From assembly GCA_916613615.1 (NCBI GenBank), contig OU744732.1:35996478-36060477 (forward strand): DNA of 64,000 nucleotides, given 5' to 3'. This stretch comes from Steromphala cineraria (lineage: Eukaryota; Mollusca; Gastropoda; Trochida; Trochidae). Both the position numbers and the translations under genes were made by a program. Below the pieces are notes generated by a model that was not told where the DNA came from, did not search any database, and saw nothing but the letters and a program-made list of their open reading frames with translations. Positions 43,421 through 55,400 of the stretch are shown piece after piece; the first letter of the stretch is position 1, and each line of letters starts with the position of its first letter.

Positions 43421-46400
43421 GTAGGTGTAACATTTAATTAGTTTTAGTTCATCTGGACTGTAAGACCCGATGGACTTATGGCATGGCTTGGTGTCCGGCG
43501 TCCATCCGTCCATAAACTTTGTGGAATTTTGACTTCTTCTCCAGAACCATAAGACCTAGAAAGCTGAAACTTTGTGTACAGACTCCTTGGCTAGTGAGGA
43601 ATTTAAATTGTTGCTTTTTGTAGACCCTACTAAGGGGAGAACCACATTTGCCACACCCTATAGCAAAATTGATATGAAGCCTGATACCAAAAGACAATTT
43701 TAATGGGTCATTTTTTCATCCAATGTGCAAAATGGCCCATGGTCTTTGCCTTTCCCAATTCCTGCTTAGGAAACGTGTCCTAAGTAAAATGTTTGATGCT
43801 TATGCTTATTTTAAAATTACAGATAAAGGACCGTCGTATTTTGAAGGACGGAGATAAAATTACTTTCGGACACACAAATGGTTACAAGATCTCACCTGGT
43901 CAGCATTCCATTCAACCCCACTCTGAGTTCCAGTTCATTGTAAGTATCGTACAAATATCAAAATGTATCACTATTGTGTTCATTTTACCCTAAGTTAAGT
44001 ATACAAAAAGGCAACTTACAAAATACAATACACTATTTTCAGGATATTCACTGGAAAAAACCCAATAGGATATTATACATGTATAATAAGGTGCAAAAAA
44101 ACAAAAACTTCTGATAAAAAAATTTAATTTTAGTTTTAGAAGCCATTTTATGCTAATGATACGAATCACAATAAAGACATTGTATCACACTATGTATTGG
44201 TAAGCATAGCTTTACACTCAGACTAGTTAATAAAATTTCTTCTATAACCTCTTGAAAAGCAAGTCTAGATCTGTAGTGAACTACTCAGAAATTTCCAATT
44301 CTCCAAGGCTTCTTTCTTATATTTAATAAAATTATTTTTGAGAATTATTATTTTTCAGAGATTGAATAAAAGTCTAAATTTAGCCTCATGATTCTCAAAA
44401 TAATATGGATATATAGTAACAACTCTACTGATAAATTTTATAAACATTAAGCATAGGACCTTACACCTTTATATAATTTTTAATCAAACCTGTCATGTTG
44501 TGTTGAAAAGATTTTGGCAGCACAAAAATCATAGTTCAGCTTACTGATAGCAATAGGTCAAAGGTTGAGATGACATGTAATAAATTTTGGAACAATGGGG
44601 AAGGGGGGGGGTGGGGGAGGATGGAGGGTGAAGGTTGGGAATATTTTTGACAATATTAATTAGAAATGTGAAATGATGTTGCTGTGATGTGTCTTTGTAT
44701 AACATGGTTTGAAATAAGTACTAGTCCGGTAGCCATTGCTAGTAGAAAATATTAGAGGTGTAACTATACGGCAATACATAGAGATTATTAACTGAGTGTG
44801 TTTCCGTATCATTAATATCATATAATAGGAATAAAATTTGTATTATGCGAGCCTTTGGCGAGCATAATATATATTTTTATTCCTATTATATGATATTAAT
44901 GATACGGAAACACACGAGGTTAATAATTTCTTTATCATATAATGTCATTTTGAAATAAAAGGATTTAAACGAAAATATGATACCTTCTAAAAATATGTTT
45001 GACCTAGATTCGCGGAGTAATTGCTTTCACAATAAACCAAGGTGAAGGTCATATTGTCGGCGATGTACAGTTGTGAACAGTCTAGAAATATTCCTTCATG
45101 AAATGATTTTTTTCACAGTGATAGAAACTATGAACATTTTCAGTCTGATTTCCAATGCACGAGTAAACATTGTATTTTTTAATAACACAAAATGTGTAAG
45201 AACCAGTTGTCAACGTCGCTACAACAGGGGAAGTAACTCTAACTGCATTTTGAAAAGCTGCATTGTCATTGATGTTACGCCAGTTCAGTTACGGTATCCT
45301 TAGACTAAACGTCGACTATTTGCGAAGGTGAGGTTGTTGCGTTTGTAACTACGCTACTAGATAATCTGTACTATCACTAGAATATGATTTGTTTATGCTG
45401 ATAAGTTGGTAACCGACACGACCAAAGCGATCTAGGCCTATGTTATGCACGAAAATTGAAGCACCTATTTTTTCGATGGCCGATATTGGTAGCTGCATAT
45501 CGTTTTATTTTTAAACACACAATGAAAACAACTTGAAATGCTTCGATAACGAAGCTATTTCTAAAATACGAATGCGTGATAAGTTTTGACAGATTTTGTT
45601 AACGATATTTTATTCGATAAAAAACCCACAAAACCTGAAAACTTCCGACGACGTTATCAATGTTTAGAGACCGGTTTAGGACTCGCATGACATGCATGGA
45701 GTTTTGAGAAAATAGTTCGGGTTTTGACCTCATTTGCATTGTTATCAGGGATCTGATAACATGATTACAAGATGGGTTTATTGCACAGATAACACTGCCC
45801 ATTATATGATAAATTTTCGTATCGTGATACATGGGCCACAATGTATCGTATCCCAGGATGCGTATCGGGATACATAAAATAATAATAAACTCTCAATGTA
45901 GGTGCTCAAAATTGAGATATGCATTGAAAAGATACTTCATTATGCACACAAGAACCTCTCCTTAAATTTTAAAGTTGGATAATATAACAATCAAAAAAGC
46001 TGCAAGTAAATTCTTTCTAAAAAAAAACTGACTCATATATTTTGCGAGAAGAACATAATGTCAAGAGATAATATGTATCTGGATACGTATTGTATTGCGC
46101 CCCCTATATCGGGATACGTATTGTATCGCAACCCTCTTGTATCGTTACACCTCTAGAAATTATGCTGGTTAAGAATGTATGTAATTTACTGATAGTCCAA
46201 AGGACTTCTTGAATTTGTGACGAAATGTTCATTTCAATGTTTTTGAGAAGCTGGAATGCGTTTAGGTTATTCATTTAAGAAAGGCTAGTATAGACTGATT
46301 TTATCCCCTGCATAATATTGTCATTTTTGTTGTCAAAAATTACTGACTTATATTGCAAGGTTAGGTTATCAATAAAACTTGAATTTAAAATGAAACTGAT

Positions 46401-49400
46401 TTGACATCAACAAATAACTCATAGTTTATTTAGGTAAATGTTTGAATATGTTTGAGGATGTTTGATTGATATGAGAAGATAACATGCAGTTATTTACATG
46501 CTAATTTACATCAAAATCGAAAAAAATTACAACATTCCAATTGCCATCATCATTTATTGAAATCTCATTATTTCCATCGAGTGATAAGTGTTCCTTTAAC
46601 TGTGAATGCTTTATTAGTCTTTTAACCTTTAAAAGATGTCTTTCACATTTAACAGTTGTCTGTTTGTTGCAGCGTGAAATATGATTATCAATATTAGTTA
46701 AATAATTAAATAATTCTGTTAGTGTTTTTAAAACTGTGACGCTTTGACAATAATTAAATAATTCTGTTAGTGTTTTTAAGACTGACACTTAGAGGTCAAG
46801 GTCAGTAGCCTTAGGTCTGTGACATTCATGACCAATCTAGAAAATTCTATTTTGAAATTTCAAAATCACTATCAGGGTCATTTTGGCCATTTCTGCAAAA
46901 AGGGACTCTTAAAGCTATCTGTATATATATTATCACAATTTATCAGTAAGGGTGTAACGATAGATCAAACTATCGACTTATATGGCGATAGTTGCAGTGC
47001 CAAAGGTACTTTATCAAAGTCCTTTTGAAACAATCGATAGTATCAATAGCATGGCAAACTATCAATAGTACAGACATTTTAGTCCTTTCAGTTGTTTTGA
47101 AAGTAAAATTCACGCAAAAAACATCTTTTTACATTTGGAAAATACTGGAACACATTAAACAGATCGCTGAGATCTAAATGTAGCAACTGGAAGATACAAC
47201 AAATAACTTTCTTGTTACAAATTCAAAATTCCGACTTTGACAAGTGTGGCAGAGAAATCTGCCTTTCGTTTATTGATAAACTATCACATTAGTACCCCGA
47301 ATGTACTCTCGCTATTGCAATAGTTTCTCACAATAGGCTATCGCTGTTGCCATGGTCGGGGGTGTAGCTCAGTGGTAGAGTGTCCGCTTGTCACCCGGAA
47401 GACCGGGGTTGGATCCTCGGTCGCGTCATACCAAAAGACGTTAAAAGGTGGTAGTTGTTGCTGCCTTGCTTGACACTCAGCATTGTAAAGGCAGAATAAT
47501 GCATTAACTGGCGATGCACTGTGGCTGCTGGGTGCCATGGGCAAATATATCAAATTTCTAATTTACATGCACTGAGGACAATAAAGTGTTATTATTATAA
47601 TGGTCCCTTTGGGTCAATAGTCACCCCTAATCATCAGTATCTTGTTCAGGGTTCAAAATTAACACTAGTCCGGTAGCCATCGAGTGAGACAGAAGCACTA
47701 GTTAAATTTTCAGGAAGATATGATTGATTATCTATATGTATTTTGGCTAGTACTCTAAAAAATACACTACAATTCCCACTTTACCCAGGGATGGGGAAGG
47801 GCAGGGACCATTTTGCACATTTGAGCAGGAAATGGCCCGTTCAAATTTTGAAGTTAACTATTGGGCAATTTTGAATTCAGAAAATTTTTGAAAACCCTGA
47901 AAATGGCCCATTGGTAAAGATGCAGTCTAAGTAAACCTAGCCTCACTATTATCCGTTACACTGCTATACTGAGTCTAGAAAGGTCTGGTTGAGGGTCGCG
48001 TCAGCCGACCTTTCTGCGACCTATGACCCTCCAACGTTATACGTGCGAAGGCACACTATTGTGGCTTGGTAAGATCAGTTCTGATTGGTCAACTTGGTCA
48101 CGTTGGCTGACGCGACTCTCATTCAAGCCTTTCTAGACTCAGTATAGCAGTGTAACGGATAATAGTGAGGCTAGGTTTACTTAGACTGGTAAAGATGTCA
48201 AATCCCTGAATACCTATCACAGTATTAAAGAAATATTGGATTCAATACGATAAATGTCATGAAACACTAACAGTGGATGAGAAAGGCAGGGGGCCTTGGT
48301 CATGGGCCATTTTGCACATTGGATGAAAATATGGCCCATCTAAATTTTGAAGTTTACTATTGATATAATGGGCAATGGCCCATTTGAAATTCAGAAAATT
48401 ACCAAAAAGCCTGTAAATGGCCTCTTGTCAAAGATGTCTTTCCCAATCCCTGCTCTTATTTCAGGATATTTTACAGAGAAAACCCCCAAACCGTTGACAT
48501 ATATCTTAGGTTAGTTAAGCAAAGTTTGAGGTCAACAACATGTGTCACCATAATACACAATATCATAAACATATATCGTCAGAGTAAGTACAGTAGAACA
48601 TGGATATAGTGAACTCAGATAAAGCGAACAATCGGATATAGTGAACATATTTTCAAGTCCCGTCCCTATATAATATCATTAAAATTATATGCGAATAGCG
48701 AACACCGGACATATCGAACTAAATTCTTTGGTCCCTTGAAGTTCGTTATATCCGTGTTCTACGGTATCACAATTCTCGTTATTTCGATATATCATCACAA
48801 CTCTAGTATTTCCACTTTATCCAAACTGTTTGAAATATTTGTTTGCATGAGGTGAAAAGAGATATGTATAATTTCTTCTTGTGATATACTAGATAAGCAC
48901 AGCTTCTTTCAACTGGTATATTATTCATGGTAACTGCAAACCGAGACAAGGATTTTTCAACAAGAACAAGTGAAAATAGATAAGATAGAATATTTAAAGA
49001 GTATTTTGTAGATGATTTTTTTAGTCTTGACATTTTAAAAGAAAATTGTGGTTATTATCCTTCGTCACGAAGTGGAAGGGGGATATAGGTGTGGGCTTTG
49101 TCCGTCCGTCCGAGTTAAAGGGGACAGCTTCTCTCAGAAACTATTCAAGATAGGAAAACCAAATTTGCTCAATGCTGTGTGTCTTCAGGGTAAAAATACC
49201 TTGTTGGGGTTCAAAAATCAGAACCACAAAATTATTTTTTTCAGAGTTTTTGCCTTTTTTCTGTGTTTTTGGATTGTTCAAAGGATGTCGTCAAAGGGGA
49301 CAACTTTTCTCAGAAACTAATTAAGATAAAATAACTGAACTTGCTTTATGTCTTCATTGTATCAAAACCTTGATGGAGTTCAAAAATTAAGTAAATGCAA

Positions 49401-52400
49401 TTACTTATTACAGAGAAACTGCCCATGTAGGAAAATATTGGGAGCTTTAATGAAAACCTTTTTGCAGGGGGATGTTGATTACCATGTCTTCTTGTTTTTA
49501 TTAATTTGATTCTTGTTGTAATTGTAAAAATTTACTGGAATTTCCCGTGACATTGATCAAAATCTAAAACACGGAAGTAGCGTCTTTCTGCTAACTGTGC
49601 AAGAATGGAATGAATTGAAACCAGTCTGCGAACTGCCAATCATTCCAACAAAATCAGTAATTTCTGCTTGAAACTCTCTTGAAAGCGACGATAAACCCCA
49701 CCCCACCCCACCTCACCTCACCTCACCTCACCTCACCTCACCTCACCTCACCTCACCTCACCTCACCTCACCCCACCTCACCTCACCTCACCTCACCTCA
49801 CCTCACCTCACCTCACCTCACCTCACCTTAAATACTTTCATAGGATCATACTTCAGATATTCTATCATATTTGTCTTTGCTTATTCATGCCTGTCATGCA
49901 AATATGAAAACTCTATCTGTGAAAATTAAGGATTTCTCTTGATAAATCAAAGTTTAAAGCCAACCTTTCTCAATTGATCAGTTATCAGACTGTGTTGTAT
50001 ATGCCCATACTTGAACTAATAAAACCAAAAGGATTGGCAAGTGTTTCCCCACGACCCCCTCTAGAAACAACACTGAACATTTTACATTTATTTATTAGAG
50101 TTTTGACGATATCGATACATCAAGGATTGTGACATGTATCATTGACATATTGACAATAATACTCATTTAACCATAGAATCAAGATGTTTGTCATAGTAAT
50201 TGTTTTTAATTCTGTAAGATACCCTGAAATAGTGTATCGTGACATGTACTGTATCAAACATTTGTAAATACAAGGATTCGTATCGAGTCATGAACGTATC
50301 GTCGCATCTCTAACTTTCTTATAATTATATTCATATTTTGAGTTTTGTTTTTCCAGTTCGAGAGATGTCCGTCAAGCGACGTGCCAAACAAGCGAGGACT
50401 AGACAGCGTGGAGTACCATCAGACGAGGATAGGATGTACGAACAGGAAGCTGCCAACATCGCCGGATTACGATCGCAGCGAATGTTGTGACAATCTCGAC
50501 AAAAATGGTGCCTTAAAGACGTCTCCAATACCCAAATATCTAGAACCGTGCACGCCGTCATTGCCGAAAACCCCAACAGGGGGCGTGACTTTAAAACTTG
50601 ACTCTACAGTAAGGTACCAATCCTCGCCCGGCATTGTTGACCATAATTCCAACCCACCGTCGGTGCCGGATTTCATGCAGGAGGTCGAAATATTGGACGG
50701 CACAAATTCCCTCCCCGGCAGAAATTCAAATTCGGTTTCTGTCGCCGAAAATGTCATCGAAGTCACATCAATTGAACAACGCACAACTTCATCATCGAAA
50801 AACTCCGATTCTAGTCATGTGAGACACTTCAACATTGCAAAGGTGACAAACAGTGAGCAGACGGACTCAGATCTAGAATTCAGGGACAAATCTGTTTTGG
50901 ACACAGGACCCTCTTCAAGGGCTGCTTATGAGATTAATAATAGTGAAAATGATGAAAATACTAATCCGCAAAAATCCAATTCACGCCCAGGAAGTGCTAA
51001 GAGTGTTAGTAGTTATGATGAATGTGACGGTGACTTCAAAGAAATGAGGAACGTTTGGAGAAAAGACAAAAGTGACTCAACGATACGTGACAAAACGGAT
51101 ACCTGTCTTACAAAACGAGATTTTACCCAGGCTGGCAAGATTCTGTTGGAGGGGCGGGCATTAGGAACAGACAGCGCCCAGGAGAGCGACACAAGGTGAG
51201 AAGATATCTTATTATCATTAACATCCCATTTGGTAAAAATAAGCAGTGGCATATTTTCAGCATGTGCACATGTGCACATATCACTTTTGCCAAGATACAA
51301 TGTTTCTAGTATTTCTTCCTTCATGACTGCATCTAGCCATCTACACTGAATTTCAGCATAGTACCGCCCATGGTTAGCTATTTCTAGCCAATAGGTAAAA
51401 TGGTATAAACTTTAATGTATTTGTATATGTGCACAAATCACTTTTGCTAAGTTATAATTGTTTCATCAATATTGGCAGGATTTGATGTCTGTGACATCTG
51501 TGTTCTTTTTTTTATGGTAATAGACCATTTCTAGGAGTATTTTGTTGCGAATAAATTGTTAAAAAATCTTTGATAACAAAACAAAAAATCGAAAAGTGTT
51601 TTGATCTTTAAAAAACTCATAAACTTTGTGAACTATACTCGCTCTGGTAGTTCAATTTTCATGGTTTTATAAAACTCGTGGAAATCTTTCACCAGTTACA
51701 TTTTGATATGCCAAATTGTTTCAGTTCAAAACGGGACCTAGATGGTGAATCTAACTCCATGTTCAGTGAAGATAGTGACAGTAAGTATTTCCTATTTTTT
51801 CATGAATGTTGTGTGCTTTGTTGTCACCCAAAATTCAATTGTCACAATATTGAATATGATCACACCTCTTTTCTTATGGTAGCAGGTTGTCATCTGCTTG
51901 TCTCTAATGGTGTTAGTCTTCCTGAAAGTTTGTGACCACTGTCTCTCAAAATGAGTGAAAACCATGTCTTACTTTAGGTAGCAATGTACACAAAAATTCT
52001 ATACCTTGATGTGATTGATAGCCATGATATGATTAAAAAGAGTTCATGAGAAGTTTGGATAAAGTCATTTCACAAATTCACAAAAAGAACATGAATTTAT
52101 ATCTGGGTCACTTAAGCAAGATACTATTATTGTTACAGTTTAAAGAAAATTATCAATTTCAATTTACCTTGGAGTGAAATTGTGCTTGCCATTTGCGAAT
52201 GAAATTATAACAAGAGTGACCTCCCCTTGTAACAATGATACAATCTTATCTTGATATGATATTCACTTAATTACTTTCTGTACGTCCAAGACTTACTGAC
52301 TCTAGTAAGATTTTTTAACCCCTGGACCCTTTCACCCCTTAGAAATTAGTAAAAAAGTCTAAACTCTGGCTTGAAGGAATGAAAAACTAAATATGAGTTC

Positions 52401-55400
52401 TCAATTCCGTTGCAAGACTGTGAAACTTTATTTTGTATCGTGCGAAGGAGAGGCCTACCTTCAAGCCATTCATCACCAGGTGAAAATATTGCTACAAGAC
52501 GTCCACACCGACGACAGCTCAACGGGTACTCCGTTTCGATTTGTTCATTTGTTCTTTTCCTGTGTGGTGCAGACGGCCATTTTGTTTCTGTCTGCCTTTT
52601 TTCTTGTATTTGCTTTTGAAGTACTGTTTATGTACTCAAGTTTGAGGTTTAAAGAAGTTATTGTTTACTTCAACTTAACACATGACTAACATTTTCATGA
52701 ATCATACTAATAACTCAATCTTGGCAATATTTGTAAAGATGTGTTTTATGCACAATTGCTTTATATGGGTTGGAGAAATCTGATTTAGAGAGGTGAAAGG
52801 TAATAAATGAGGTAGTTAAAGGACTTTATAAAAATTGCCCATTAGTAGAGATGTGACGATACAGACATGTCCTCATACTAGTTATACAGATCACCATTTT
52901 AAGTACAATACAATTCAATATGAAAGATGTCATCATACAGGGTATTTTATAGGAAAACAACTCAAAAACTTCAACTCAGCTTTAGCTCATCTGGCCTGAA
53001 AGGTCCTATGGCATAGCATGGTGTCCTACGTCGGTCCGTCTGTAAACTTTGTGCATTTTCATCTCCTTCTCCAAAAGCATAAGGCTTAGAAAGCTGAAAC
53101 TTTGTGTACAGACTCCTTGACTAGTGAGGATAATAATTTATAGCTTTTGTGGCCCTGTGGCCCCTAATAAGGGCCACAGGGGCCACGCCCTTTAAATCTA
53201 TTGTCCTCTTTGTTCTGTTTAAAACAGATAACCCCGGCCATGGAATGGCTCCTTCAAGGGTAAGAGATTACAAGGTAAAGAAAATACCCAAATTAGGAAA
53301 ATATTATAAATACTTAAAAAGCATAATCAAAGACCAAAGAGTTATAAAAAAAATCATCAGAAGGTAACAAGTAACAATTTTAGGAGATATTTTATGTGTG
53401 CTTCACTAGAAAATTTCTGACAAGGGGAGGTTTACTGTTGAAAGAGGATATTTTACGGCAGCTTCAATCACTTTCAAGTGTCTACACAAGTATGATAAAA
53501 TAGTCTTCACATGAACACAATGAGCTTACATTGCAAAATAAGCTAACAGTTAAATTATAATCCTAATATCCTAATATAAAATATAATTTCCATTTCTGTA
53601 TTGATTACAGGTATCTGAAATCACATCACATATACACTTCAGTTTAGAATTTGAGATTTTGTGGCCCCTACAAAGGGGGGAACCACATTGGCCACAGCAT
53701 AATTAAATATGAAGCCTAATGAGCTGCAGAGCCAATGGTTCTTTTTTTCTGTTTTCTCTTTTTTGATTAAAATCCATTGCTACCAACATTTAAAACTTCA
53801 TTTGTGCTAAAAGGGGAGGTTACCCCACCCTACAGTACTACATTTCCCTGCATTGCCTGAGTTTACTCAAACACAGGGTTGCAGTTACCTCCCAATCTAA
53901 AACATTTCTATACTTCTAAATCTACAAGTCAGTCCCCAATTTTTGCCAATGTATGATTTACTTTGTTATTAAATTGTCTTTGCATACAACTGGTCATGTC
54001 CTTATTTAGAAGCACAAATTAGCTATTTCAAAGTCAACAATATATAGCGTACCCCAGGATATTGCGAACTAAATTCTTTGGTCCCTTGGAGTTTATTATA
54101 TCCGTTTTCTACTGTAACATCTCATTTAGTAAAACGATTCTAAATGTATCAATATATCGTCAAATCTCTACCCATTAGGCAGATTACGTTTGTTATTGAA
54201 TTTATTTAACTTTTGTTAATCTAATCCTTTTTTGTTTTCGACTAACCAGTAACGCTGTGTTTAACGTTTCACAGTTTTAGTTGCATCTAATATTCTGTAG
54301 TGACGATACAAACATGTCATGATACGATTCGATACGTATCATGATATTAAAGAATGATACCATTTTATAAGATACCTTTCAAAATACATTTTTTCAGGGT
54401 ATTTTGTATAAACTACTCAGAAAACATCTTGATTTATAGGTTAACTAAATTTTGAATTCAACGATACATATCACGATTTAGCCATTGTATGTTGATATGT
54501 TTATCATCAGATTTAGTGTCGATAAATCGTCACATTTCTGTTATATTCTATATAAACTTTGTTAGTGCTACCAGTTACAATGTGTTGTCTCTTTTGTGAA
54601 TTAGATCTAGCTATGTTATTCTAACAGCATTCTCTCCTCACAGAGGCATCTTCCTACGCAGAGCCTAAAAGGCCAGTTTCCAAACTGTCATTTTATGCCT
54701 TGCTGCATAGCCTTGAGTTTTCTGTGCTTGCTCTCTACTCTGTAGGGGCACAAAAGCAGCACGGAAAAGTAAGGTCTCTGCAGCAAGGCATTAAATGACA
54801 GTTTGGAAACTGGCCTTTTAGGCTCTGCGTAGGAAGATGCACAGAGGGAGCTCAAATCATAAAATTCTCTGCCAACCTCTGTTTTAATGTGAGCACTTTC
54901 CCGTCATTACCGCCTTAGGCTTTTGGGAATTGTTTTAAATGATTTGTGACTCTTTCGATATAGTACAGCAACAAATAATATCCTGCAAACTGTGTATCAT
55001 GACAAGTTTCATATTGAATCATATTATTCTTTGATATCATGATTCTTATTGTCACATCTCTATACTACTTTTCAAACTAATTTTAATTCCTATCTAGTTT
55101 CACTAATGAATTAACCTGTATGCCTGGTTCTAGAAACTATGTATGAAACTCATCCATATGTATATAGATAAGATATTTAAGGATTGTATTTTTGGAAAAT
55201 TTCTCTTGCATAAATAGTTCATTTTAGCTCTTCTGGTCTGTAAGGCCCAATGGGCTTTAGGCATGGCGTGTTGTCTGTCTGTCAATAAGTCCTACAAAGC
55301 TGAAACTTTTTGGACAGACTCCAGTCCTTATTCCTTAACTAGTGAGGATTAACAATTGTAACTTTGGTGACCCTGTGGTCCCTAATAAGGGTGACAGGGG

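Larger units (their letters stand above)
43940..50356. other. Intron of the TCF19-like gene between the FHA exons and the linker exon
   Basis: No exon is recognised. Contents are a G-rich tract (44597-44640), a hairpin element (44784-44927), remnants of a GAGGTGTAACTATACGG / CGTTACACCTC element (44755-46155), a 48-bp duplication (46704), a SINE (47357-47600), a Mutator-like MITE (47923), a TACAGTA-end MITE (48589), a tandem element (49047-49400), the CACCT microsatellite (49693) and a hAT-like element (50095-50312). Confidence 0.65.

Noticed and set aside
47357..47432. tRNA-Asp gene
   Set aside because: The fold is imperfect (mismatched anticodon stem, GGATCC in the B box), it lacks a terminator and it continues into a SINE body with an ATT tail.
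50467..50784. 105-aa minus-strand ORF
   Set aside because: Antisense shadow of the TCF19-like linker exon.
52393..52689. 98-aa plus-strand ORF with hydrophobic C-terminal half
   Set aside because: Looks like an unclassified repeat fragment in an intron; two frames are equally open, no splice sites fit the TCF19-like gene phases and no family is recognised.
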